Positions 1 through 6,755 of a stretch of DNA of 7,221 bases are shown piece after piece (position 1 is the first letter of the stretch; each line of letters opens with the position of its first letter). The notes under the pieces are model-generated. The model was not told the origin of the DNA, did not search any database, and was given only the letters and a program-made list of their open reading frames with translations. Origin of the DNA: Burkholderiales bacterium (GTDB lineage Bacteria; Pseudomonadota; Gammaproteobacteria; Burkholderiales; SG8-41); NCBI GenBank assembly GCA_005800795.1, contig SYEN01000537.1, forward strand, positions 1-7,221, written 5' to 3'. A program made the translations under genes and the position numbers.

Positions 1-168
1 GACTATGTCAGATTCTTATCATTTGTTCAGCTATTGTGAGGGAATAGGGTGGAAATTTGGTATAGAAATCATATATTTAGCGTTAGTCTTGCGACACTTG
101 TTGTATTCAAATGTCACAGTACGTTGGACTCGGCCTGCATCGTAGAATCCTGTAACCTGGAGAATTTC

Positions 169-190
169 TGAATTATATGCAATTAATTCA
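169..190. promoter_or_regulatory. Inverted repeat TGAATTA-N8-TAATTCA, possible operator
   Basis: Two perfect 7-bp arms are separated by 8 bp, giving a 22-bp dyad about 100 bp upstream of the acyltransferase start. Its size and spacing suit a dimeric helix-turn-helix regulator. The arms are AT-only apart from one G/C pair, so chance occurrence in AT-rich DNA is quite possible. No regulator can be named. Confidence 0.22.
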
Positions 191-255
191 ATAGGTTATG
201 GCCTCATGGGCCACCCGGGTGCATAAGGTGTTGTTTGTTGTGTATGGATGATGCA

Positions 256-278
256 GTTGGCGAAGTAATATTGCCAAC
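256..278 (+). promoter_or_regulatory. Stem-loop directly before the ribosome binding site of the acyltransferase gene
   Basis: GTTGGC (256-261) and GCCAAC (273-278) are perfect reverse complements. The stem extends inward by one G-U and one A-U pair to about 8 bp, closing a 7-nt loop. It ends 2 nt before the GGAGG Shine-Dalgarno at 281-285. In mRNA it could affect ribosome access; in DNA the TTGGC-N11-GCCAA dyad could bind a regulator. Both roles are inferred. Confidence 0.3.
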
Positions 279-290
279 AGGGAGGCGCAC

Positions 291-1712
291 ATGGGCGGAA
301 ACGTGAGTTTACCGTTGTGGCTGGTCGCAGTACTTGCGGTGTTTTCGGCGGCCGCCGTGATCCAATTTTTTCTGTTGCCCGGGCTACGCTGGTATTTCCG
401 GCGCAAGATGAACCGCGTGATCGACGAGATCAACACGCAGCTTAATATCGAAATCCCCGAGTTCAAGTTGACGCGCCGCCAGGTGTTGATCGACCGCCTT
501 TTCCACGATGGCAAGGTGCAGGCCGCAGCCGCCCAATATGGCCAGACACACGCCATGCCGCGTAATGTGGTGATGGCACGCGTGGATGCCTATGCCCGCG
601 AGATTGTGCCGTCGTTTAACGCGTACGCGTATTTCCGCTGGGGCTATCGTATTGCCAAGTATTACGCGCGCTGGCTGTATCGCGTGCGGCTCGGTTACAC
701 CGATGGCGCCGCGCTGCTGGCGATTCCGCCGCGTTCGTCGGTGGTGTTCGTGATGAATCACCGCAGCAACATGGACTATTTACTGGTGGCGTTTTTGGCA
801 GCTGAACGTACCTCGCTCTCGTACGCGGTGGGCGAGTGGGCGCGCATATGGCCGTTGCAAAGCCTGATTCGCTCGCTTGGCGCGTATTTCGTCCGGCGCA
901 ATTCGGGGGACGAACTGTATCGCGCTGTGTTGCAACGCTACGTGCAAATGGCTACTGAAGGCGGCGTGCCGCAGGCGGTGTATCCCGAAGGCGGTTTGTC
1001 GGCGGACGGCAAATTGCGTGCGCCGAAGCTGGGGCTGCTGGATTACATGCTGAAATCATTCAATCCGGGCGCCGAACGCGATCTGATTTTCATCCCGGTC
1101 GGCATCAACTATGACCGCGTGCTGGAAGATCGCACGTTGCTGCGCAAGCTGCATAGCACGCTACCCAGGCGTGGAATTTTTGGCACTGGCGTGACGGTCG
1201 TGACATTCTTTCTGCACAACCTGTGGCTGATGGTGCGCGGTTCATGGTATCGCTATGGCTACGCGTGCGTGAATTTCGGTCGGCCGGTTTCAATGCGCGA
1301 CTATGTGGCGCGCAACGGCGTCGATTTTCGAGAACTGGATGATGATGCGCGTCACCGCGCGGTAACAGCGGTGGGGGCCATGCTGATGGATGCGATACGC
1401 GATGTGATCCCGGTGCTGCCGGTGTCGCTGGTGGCAACCGTATTCGTCCGTGCAGCACCGCAAACCGGGTTTGCAGAAATTGATTTAAAAACAAAGGCTT
1501 ACGAATTGGCGCGCCAATTGGAGGCGGCAGGTGCCCACGTTTACGTACCGCGCAGCGATCTGGATTACGCGATCGGTGTCGGATTGCGCATGCTGACGCT
1601 GCGGCATATCGTGGTTGAGCGAGAGGGCTCGTTTTTCGCATCTGAAGACGAGCGTGTGTTACTGGAATATTACGCCAACGCCATCGCGCCGCTGGTGGAG
1701 GCGTTACGATAG
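291..1712 (+). CDS. PlsB-type glycerol-3-phosphate acyltransferase, membrane-anchored short form (473 aa)
   Basis: Probable acyltransferase moving a fatty acyl group from acyl-ACP or acyl-CoA to glycerol-3-phosphate, or a related acceptor, in phospholipid synthesis at the inner membrane. The PlsC/PlsB catalytic blocks appear in order: HRSNMD (H157-D162), the H-x4-D catalytic motif; GAYFVRR (197-203), block II; YPEGGLSADG (231-240), the phosphate-binding EGG block; and FIPVGINYDRVLE (267-279), block IV, which looks more like PlsB than PlsC. Residues 8-30 form one hydrophobic segment followed by positively charged WYFRRK, a probable N-in membrane anchor. E. coli PlsB is about 800 residues, so this 473-residue protein is a short relative and its exact acceptor is uncertain. 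The start is well set: GGAGG at 281-285, five bases before the ATG. The next gene begins 27 bp downstream on the same strand, so co-transcription is likely. No catalytic residue looks missing. Confidence 0.85.
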   Translation: MGGNVSLPLWLVAVLAVFSAAAVIQFFLLPGLRWYFRRKMNRVIDEINTQLNIEIPEFKLTRRQVLIDRLFHDGKVQAAAAQYGQTHAMPRNVVMARVDAYAREIVPSFNAYAYFRWGYRIAKYYARWLYRVRLGYTDGAALLAIPPRSSVVFVMNHRSNMDYLLVAFLAAERTSLSYAVGEWARIWPLQSLIRSLGAYFVRRNSGDELYRAVLQRYVQMATEGGVPQAVYPEGGLSADGKLRAPKLGLLDYMLKSFNPGAERDLIFIPVGINYDRVLEDRTLLRKLHSTLPRRGIFGTGVTVVTFFLHNLWLMVRGSWYRYGYACVNFGRPVSMRDYVARNGVDFRELDDDARHRAVTAVGAMLMDAIRDVIPVLPVSLVATVFVRAAPQTGFAEIDLKTKAYELARQLEAAGAHVYVPRSDLDYAIGVGLRMLTLRHIVVEREGSFFASEDERVLLEYYANAIAPLVEALR

Positions 1713-1739
1713 AATTGATTCTTATCGGGAGAGATTTGC

Positions 1740-2588
1740 ATGCCTACGGCCATCATCGACGGACTCAAAGTCAACTATCACGTGCAGGGTAGCGGGCCGC
1801 ATTTGCTGATGCTGGCACCCGGTGGATTCAATTCCACCATCGGCAGTTGGACACGTGGCGGCGTGTGGCAGGAAATGGATGCCATCAATACGCTCTCGAA
1901 AGCGTTTACCTGCGTGGCCTATGAACGCCGCGAGGCGGGCGAATCCGGCGGCTGTGTGGAGAAACTGACGTGGGAAATATTTGCACGGCAGGGCTTTGCC
2001 ATCCTTGATCATCTGAACGCTAAACAGGCGTGGATCGTCGGCGGTTGCATGGGCGTGTCGGTGGCGGCTGCGATGGCGGTGTTGAATCCTGCGCGCTGCA
2101 CGGGTCTGCTTTTGCACTGGCCGGTGGGCGGCTACTTGTGGATGCAAAAAGGGCGCAGTTTTTACAACCGGCATATCGAATTCGTGCGCGAAAAGGGTCT
2201 CGCTGCAGCGGCCGAGCGGGGCATCAGCGGCAAAAACTTCTGGCTCGATCCGGAAGCCGGCCCCTGGGCATCGCAAAACGCCAATGATCCTGCGTTCCGC
2301 GCCGAATACGTCACACACGACTTGACGAAATACCTCGCGATCTGCGAACAAAGCCGCGATGCACTGTACGGCGATACCATGCCGTCGGGCGCTACCGGCG
2401 AGCAGTTGATGAGCATTAAAACGCCGTCGCTGATCTTGCCAGGCGCCGACGCCTCGCATGCGACGTCGGCAGCATGGGCGATGAAGGAACTGATGCCGAA
2501 CGCGGAATTCTGGAATGTCTTGCCGCCGCATCAGAACGGCGCTAATGTGCTAGTAGCGCTGCTCGAATTCGCCGGCAAGCATAAGTAA
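1740..2588 (+). CDS. Alpha/beta-hydrolase with Cys nucleophile elbow (282 aa)
   Basis: A single-domain alpha/beta-hydrolase fold protein of normal length (282 residues), with no signal peptide, so probably cytoplasmic. Visible landmarks are: the first strands and oxyanion-type turn HLLMLAPGGF (21-30); the YERREAGESGG loop (61-71), matching the D-R-x-G-x-G-x-S region of the family; the nucleophile elbow GGCMG (101-105), with Cys103 where most members have Ser; LILPGADASH (231-240), whose Asp237 is the candidate acid; and LPPHQN (261-266), whose His264 is the candidate catalytic base. Dienelactone hydrolase is a known family member using cysteine here. Substrate is unknown; hydrolysis of an ester or thioester is the general expectation. 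The ATG has a CGGGAGAG ribosome binding site at 1726-1733 and follows the acyltransferase stop by 27 bp, so the two probably form an operon. A lipid-related substrate is possible from context only. Confidence 0.82.
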   Translation: MPTAIIDGLKVNYHVQGSGPHLLMLAPGGFNSTIGSWTRGGVWQEMDAINTLSKAFTCVAYERREAGESGGCVEKLTWEIFARQGFAILDHLNAKQAWIVGGCMGVSVAAAMAVLNPARCTGLLLHWPVGGYLWMQKGRSFYNRHIEFVREKGLAAAAERGISGKNFWLDPEAGPWASQNANDPAFRAEYVTHDLTKYLAICEQSRDALYGDTMPSGATGEQLMSIKTPSLILPGADASHATSAAWAMKELMPNAEFWNVLPPHQNGANVLVALLEFAGKHK

Positions 2589-2629
2589 AAAAAGTCAATA
2601 AAAACAAATACTTACGATTAAACACGACC

Positions 2630-2660
2630 GCGCGGCGGCTATTGAACTCCAGCGCCGCGC
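2630..2660. repeat. GC-rich inverted repeat bracketing the htpX -35 element
   Basis: GCGCGGCG (2630-2637) and CGCCGCGC (2653-2660) are perfect 8-bp reverse complements with a 15-bp spacer. The spacer contains the TTGAAC of the proposed heat-shock promoter, and the right arm abuts its CCCCAT. It could be an operator, or the stem of a terminator for the hydrolase gene, although no T-run follows. It lies in the 119-bp gap between the hydrolase and htpX, whose first part (about 2586-2610) is very A-rich. Confidence 0.35.
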
Positions 2661-2668
2661 CCCCATCT
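2641..2668 (+). promoter_or_regulatory. Sigma-32 (heat-shock) promoter for htpX
   Basis: ATTGAAC (2641-2647), a 13-bp spacer and CCCCATCT (2661-2668) match the known RpoH promoter pattern CTTGAAA / CCCCATnT: five of seven bases in the -35 and every specified base in the -10. Transcription would start near 2674-2676, leaving a leader of about 33 nt before the htpX ATG with its GAGGAAG ribosome binding site (2698-2704). htpX is a heat-shock gene in E. coli, so the match is functionally sensible. Not shown experimentally. Confidence 0.6.
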
Positions 2669-2707
2669 AACGCAGTAGATGTATAACAAGAACTTACGAG
2701 GAAGATT

Positions 2708-3583
2708 ATGAAGCGCATATTTTTGTTTCTGGTGACCAATCTGGCTATCCTGGTTGTAATCAGCATCACCCTGCGATTGCTGGGTGTTGATCGCATCATG
2801 AATCAGTCCGGCGGATTGAACTTCAATGCGCTGCTGGTGATGTCCGTGGTGATGGGTTTTGCCGGTTCGATTATTTCGCTGCTGATGTCCAAGTGGATGG
2901 CCAAGCGCTCTGTGGGCGCTCATGTCATTGAGACACCGGCCAACGCCACTGAACAGTGGCTGGTCAACACCGTCAAGCGGCAGGCCGAACAGGCCGGCAT
3001 CGGCATGCCCGAAGTGGCGATTTACGATTCGCCCGAAATCAATGCGTTTGCCACCGGCTGGAACCGCAACAGCGCGCTGGTGGCGGTGAGCACGGGGCTA
3101 ATGAACAACATGTCCGCCGACGAAGCCGAGGCGGTGCTTGGCCACGAAGTCAGCCACGTTGCCAACGGTGATATGGTGACGCTCACGCTGGTGCAGGGTG
3201 TGGTCAACACTTTCGTGATTTTCTTTTCACGCATCATCGGCTTTGTGGCCGACCGCATGATTTTCAAGAACGAGCGGGGCGAGGGCATCGGCTTTTTTGT
3301 GTCGTCGATGATCGCGCAACTGTTGCTGGGCGTACTGGCCAACATGGTGGTGATGTGGTTCAGCCGCTACCGCGAATTCCATGCCGACACCGGCGGCGCG
3401 CAACTCGCGGGTAAGCAGAAAATGATTGCTGCACTCGAGCGCCTGAAGCTCAACCAGGAGCAGGCCGCGCTGCCCAAGGGCGTGGCCGCGTTCGGGATCT
3501 CCGGCGGTGGCGCGTTCAGCCGGTTGTTCATGACACATCCTCCGCTGGAGGAGCGTATTGAGGCACTACGCCGCTCAGCTTAA
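2708..3583 (+). CDS. htpX: Protease HtpX, membrane zinc metalloprotease (291 aa)
   Basis: Inner-membrane zinc endopeptidase of the M48 family. In E. coli it degrades misfolded or damaged membrane proteins and overlaps in function with FtsH. The sequence shows the full family layout: an N-terminal transmembrane segment (about 4-24, starting MKRIFLFLVTNLAILVV), a second one (about 40-61), the zinc motif HEVSHVANGD with His146, catalytic Glu147 and His150, two further hydrophobic segments (about 160-180 and 194-217), and YREFHAD (221-227), whose Glu223 is the expected third zinc ligand. The C-terminal MTHPPLEERIEAL (275-287) is also typical. The length of 291 matches the usual 285-295. The ATG is preceded by GAGGAAG (2698-2704). 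A sigma-32-like promoter lies just upstream and a hairpin terminator follows the stop, so it is probably transcribed alone. No defect is seen. Confidence 0.96.
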   Translation: MKRIFLFLVTNLAILVVISITLRLLGVDRIMNQSGGLNFNALLVMSVVMGFAGSIISLLMSKWMAKRSVGAHVIETPANATEQWLVNTVKRQAEQAGIGMPEVAIYDSPEINAFATGWNRNSALVAVSTGLMNNMSADEAEAVLGHEVSHVANGDMVTLTLVQGVVNTFVIFFSRIIGFVADRMIFKNERGEGIGFFVSSMIAQLLLGVLANMVVMWFSRYREFHADTGGAQLAGKQKMIAALERLKLNQEQAALPKGVAAFGISGGGAFSRLFMTHPPLEERIEALRRSA

Positions 3584-3606
3584 ACACCAGCAGTTGCAGC
3601 AAGGCA

Positions 3607-3638
3607 AACGGCACGCCGAGGCGTGCCGTTATTGTTTT
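3607..3638 (+). terminator. Rho-independent terminator of htpX
   Basis: AACGGCACGC (3607-3616), loop CGAG and GCGTGCCGTT (3621-3630) form a perfect 10-bp stem with a tetraloop, followed by ATTGTTTT (3631-3638). It lies 23 bp after the htpX stop. Read from the minus strand, the stem falls 42 bp beyond the stop of the convergent AsmA-like gene, but its T-tract there is short (GTTTGCC), so termination in that direction would be weaker. Confidence 0.8.
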
Positions 3639-3671
3639 CATCGCCGGTGTTCTACGACCGGTGCCGCGCAG

Positions 3672-5081
3672 TTACCGCAATACGGGATCACGCAAGGTGC
3701 CGCCCGGCACCAGCGCCCCGCGCGCCACCACCACGCCCTTGGTGCCGAGCTCGGCGTTGATGCGGCCCGACACTGCGCCTTCATTGACGTCAATAGCGCC
3801 CGAGGCATTCATGGGGCCCGAGTTCAGCTGCAACTGGCGAAAACTGTAACTTTTACCGGCGGCCTGCACCGTGCCGGTCAGCGTGTCGAAACGTGTTTTC
3901 CCGCCGCGCTGGCCGGCGGCGCGGTTGGTTTGCAGTGCGCGCACGATATCCACGTTATTCAGCTCGCCACCGGCAATGGAGAATGGCCCTTCGAGCCGCA
4001 CGTCGTCAAACAGGGTTTGCAGCGTGGCGCCGCTCAGCGTGTAATTGGCGGTCAGGCTCAGCGTGCCGCTGGCGGTGAAGTCGCGCGTGAAAGCCGGCAT
4101 TAACTGGTTCATGCGCCCGTTTTCCAGCTTGAAGTTGCCAGCGGCCTGGATGGCGCCGCCCCAACTGGCCTTGAGTTGGCCGGTCAGCGCGCCGCCGCCC
4201 ACGCGGCCTTTGATCTCGGTAACCGTGGCGCCGTTGGCGTCCATTACGGCGCTGGCTTCCAGATCCTCGAACTCCACCGCCGGACCGATGGGAGATTTCC
4301 ATCCCGTGGCGGAAAGTTTGACCTGCCACGTTTTATCCTTGGGCGTGACTTCAAAGCGCGCCTTATCGACGTTTAAGGTAGCTGTGCGCAATTCGCCACG
4401 GGCGCCGAATGAAGCGTTGACCTCAAACGGCGGAATTTCAATGCCGCGCGTGGCCAGCTTCACTCCTCTAAATTTGACCTGACTGATCTGCAACGCCGGT
4501 TCACCGGCCTGCGCGCGCACCCAGCCCGCGATAATACCCAACGCATCGGCGTCCAGCGTCGCGCTCTTAACTTCGACCGTATCAAAACTGCGTGTGCCGC
4601 TGATCAACCCCACCGGACTGATCGGCACGTAAATGGCGTCAGCCTTGACTTGCTGCAACTTGCCGACACTGACGCGTTCCAGCGTGAGTTGCGACGACGG
4701 GAACAACTCGTAGCGCATGTTCGAAATCGTCACCGGCTGGCCCAGGCGCTTGGAAATCAAGTCCTGTACACCGGGTACATAGCCTGACAGTGGAAGCACG
4801 TGCAGCATTCCCACGGCAGCGGCCAATGTGCCCACCATACCCACAGCGCCGATTACGGCCCAGTTTTTCTTGCGTTCAGGTCCGCGTACTGGCTCGGCGG
4901 CCTTTGCAGCAGCATCGCTCGCCTGACGGTCGGCGGCGGATTTCTGCGCGCGGGCTTCCGCATCCGCGCGGTATTTGGCTTCTTCCGCACGTTCAGCCTC
5001 CTCGCGTGCCTTGAGTTCACGCGCCACCCGTGCGGCGATTTCGGTTTCTGCGCGTTCGCGCGATTGTTGTTCCTGCACCAC
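3672..5081 (-). CDS. AsmA-like envelope protein; C-terminal part of a long gene interrupted by a TAG codon (469 aa from GTG)
   Basis: AsmA-family proteins are bridge-like inner-membrane proteins whose periplasmic parts affect outer-membrane lipid and protein homeostasis. Residues 1-69 are Ala/Glu/Arg-rich helix that continues the preceding reading frame. Basic residues RGPERKK (66-72) precede one transmembrane segment (about 74-98, starting WAVIGAVGMVGTLAAAVGML), giving an N-in, C-out orientation. The rest is periplasmic: KRLGQPVTISNMRYELFPS (111-129) resembles the AsmA N-terminal repeat, and GPFSIAGGELNNVDIVRAL (365-383) through the SGAIDV region is the AsmA C-terminal signature. The end GTLRDPVLR is also family-like. 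The GTG at 5081 is two codons after the TAG ending the upstream frame, in the same frame. The nearest Shine-Dalgarno candidate, GAGG (5096-5093), sits 11 bases away, which is poor. This piece is therefore probably the 3' half of a broken gene, although independent translation would give a plausible anchored AsmA protein. Confidence 0.75.
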   Translation of the reverse strand: MVQEQQSRERAETEIAARVARELKAREEAERAEEAKYRADAEARAQKSAADRQASDAAAKAAEPVRGPERKKNWAVIGAVGMVGTLAAAVGMLHVLPLSGYVPGVQDLISKRLGQPVTISNMRYELFPSSQLTLERVSVGKLQQVKADAIYVPISPVGLISGTRSFDTVEVKSATLDADALGIIAGWVRAQAGEPALQISQVKFRGVKLATRGIEIPPFEVNASFGARGELRTATLNVDKARFEVTPKDKTWQVKLSATGWKSPIGPAVEFEDLEASAVMDANGATVTEIKGRVGGGALTGQLKASWGGAIQAAGNFKLENGRMNQLMPAFTRDFTASGTLSLTANYTLSGATLQTLFDDVRLEGPFSIAGGELNNVDIVRALQTNRAAGQRGGKTRFDTLTGTVQAAGKSYSFRQLQLNSGPMNASGAIDVNEGAVSGRINAELGTKGVVVARGALVPGGTLRDPVLR

Positions 5082-5084
5082 GCG

Positions 5085-5087
5085 CTA
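5085..5087 (-). other. In-frame TAG interrupting the coiled-coil/AsmA gene
   Basis: On the minus strand the frame reads GAG GCC GTA TAG CGC GTG GTG CAG GAA CAA. The Ala/Glu/Arg/Gln-rich helical sequence is the same in kind on both sides and stays in frame, so this is a single stop codon and not a frameshift. A C-to-T change from CAG (Gln), common in this helix, would create it; GAG or AAG are alternative ancestors. A sequencing error at one base (5087 on the + strand) is not excluded. Confidence 0.7.
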
Positions 5088-6755
5088 TACGGCCTCGCTT
5101 TTGGCGCGATCTTCTGCGGCGGCGCGTGCCGCCTGCTCGGTGCGTACTTTGGCTTCGGCTTCTGCCTTGGCCTGTGCTGCTGCCTCCGCCATGGCCGTGG
5201 CGCGCGCGACGGCTGCTTCAGCGGCCTTCGCTGCAGCCTGCGCCTGCTCCTTGGCCTTGCGGATTTGATCAGGGTCGCCCGCAGCCGTGGTAAGCAGGCG
5301 TTTTTCAGCTTCCTCGCGCGCTATGCGCGCGGCTGCCGCTTGCTGTTCGGCCTGTTCGCGTGCTTTGCGTTCGGCAGCGATTTTTTGCGCGAGATCCTGC
5401 ATCGCCTTGCGCTCAGCCTGCTGGCGTTGCGCACGTTCCTGTTCGGCCTTGGCGTCGGCCTCGGCGCGGGCTTTTTTCTCCGCTGCCATCAGGGTTTCGA
5501 CTTCGGCGCGGGCTTTTTGCTCGGCTTCGGCGCGCGCCTGATTGACGGCTTCCTCGCGTAGGCTGCGTTCGCTTTCGACAAGCGCTTCGGCTTCCAGTCG
5601 TGCCTTGCGCTCGTTTTCGGCCTGCGCCGCGCTTTCCGCCTGCAAGCGGGCGCTCTCGGCCTGCGCGCGTGCGCTTTGTGCCTGCGCTTCGCGGATCTGC
5701 GCCTGCGCGCGCGCTTCGATTTCCTCGCGAGCCAGCCGCTCGGACGCCGCTTGTGCCTCGGCCTCGGCTTTGGCCAAGCGCGCCTGTTCCTGCAGGTCGC
5801 GCACCATGTCACGGGTGTGAGCGTCGGCTTCCGCGCGCGCGCGCGTGATTTCGGCCTCGCGCGTTTCGCGTTCGGATTCCTGAATTTTGCGCAGCTCGGC
5901 TTCCATCTGTGCGCGCGCCTCGGCCTTGGCTTTGCCTTCCGCTTCCGCGACAGCGCGCCCCTTGGCCTCTTCGAGCGCCTTCATCGCCTGTTGCACGCGC
6001 GCCTGAGCTTCAGCATCGCGCGTGCGGTCGCGTACCTGCGATTCGGCATCGGCCTTGGCGCGCGCAGCCTCTTCAGCCATGGCGCGCGCATCGGCAATAG
6101 CGCGTTCGGCCGCCCGGGCGCGAGCTTCGGCTTCCTCCAATGCTTTGCGTTCGGCTTCACCGCGTGCGCGGATTTCGGTTTCGAACTGCTCACGCTTGGC
6201 GGCTTCCTCTGCCGCCAGCTTTTGCGCGCGCGCCAGCGCTTCGGACATTACCTTCATTTGCGCTTCGAGCGCACCTCGCGCACGCGCTTCCGCATCGGCG
6301 CGCGCGCGGGCCTCGGCTTCCGCACGTTGCTCGGTATCGGCGCTGGCCTTGGCGGCGGCCTCGGCCAGTTCGTTTTGCTGCGCCTGCTTGCGGGCCTGTG
6401 CTTCTGCCTCACCGCGCGCACGCGCTTCGGCCTCGGCCTTGACCTTGGCTTCCATGGCGGTGCGCAATCGCGCTTCGGCCTCAGTGCGGGCCTTGGCATC
6501 GGCAGCAGCTTTGGCTTCAGCCGACGCTTTCATTGCGGCTTCGGCACGGGAACGTGCTTCAGCTTCGGCGCGCATGCGCGCTTCAGATTCTGCTTTGACG
6601 CGCGTCTCGGCAATTACTCGTGCGCGTTTTTCAGCTTCCTGCCGGGCCATGGCCTTTGCAGCTGCTTCGGCTGCGGCTTCGGCACGCGAACGCGCTTCGG
6701 CTTCGGCCTTGGCGCGTTCGCTGGCTTCGTTTTGAACCTTGGCGACGCCTTCGGC
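5085..6755 (-). repeat. Degenerate Ala/Glu/Arg codon repeat tract encoding the helical stalk
   Basis: About 1.67 kb of imperfect, short-period repetition built from GCG/GCC, GAA/GAG and CGC/AAG codons; on the + strand this reads as runs of gcttcggc, gcgcgcgc and cggccttgg. Some stretches repeat in steps of about eight residues: EARLRTAM, EAKVKAEA, EARARGEA, EAQARKQA. Units are too diverged to be a recent tandem array, but such DNA is prone to slippage and to assembly error. A (CG)7 run lies at 5832-5845. Confidence 0.7.

Larger units (their letters stand above)
1..290. other. AT-rich non-coding leader upstream of the acyltransferase gene
   Basis: No coding region is supported in these 290 bases. 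The stretch is clearly richer in A and T than the genes that follow, as expected of an intergenic promoter region. Several TATAAT-like hexamers are visible (TATAGA at 61, TAGAAT at 143, TTATAT at 173), but none has a good TTGACA-like partner at 16-18 bp, so I do not name a promoter. Two small dyads (169-190 and 256-278) are listed separately. A perfect 10-bp palindrome, CACCCGGGTG, lies at 212-221. Confidence 0.6.

Noticed and set aside
61..178. Sigma-70 -10 candidates in the leader (TATAGA, TAGAAT, TTATAT)
   Set aside because: None has an acceptable -35 hexamer at 16-18 bp, and such hexamers are expected by chance in AT-rich DNA.
1722..2531. Minus-strand open frame (269 codons) opposite the hydrolase
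   Set aside because: The + strand frame has a full alpha/beta-hydrolase layout and a good ribosome binding site. The antisense frame is His/Arg/Cys-rich without recognisable motifs.
2611..2699. Direct repeat CTTACGA at 2611-2617 and 2693-2699
   Set aside because: Only 7 bp and flanking no recognisable element; the second copy overlaps the htpX ribosome binding site. Probably chance.
3558..4103. + strand open frame (181 codons) overlapping the htpX end and terminator
   Set aside because: It runs through the hairpin terminator and opposite the AsmA C-terminal coding sequence, with His/Gln/Ala-rich shadow composition.
4800..5561. + strand open frame (253 codons) opposite the AsmA/stalk junction
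   Set aside because: Same codon-bias shadow, Phe/Leu/Gly/Cys-rich. It spans the TAG region only because the complementary strand lacks stops.
5085..6755. Considered as a CRISPR array or satellite because of short repeats
   Set aside because: No fixed-length identical repeats with unique spacers. The repetition follows codons for Ala, Glu and Arg within one open frame.
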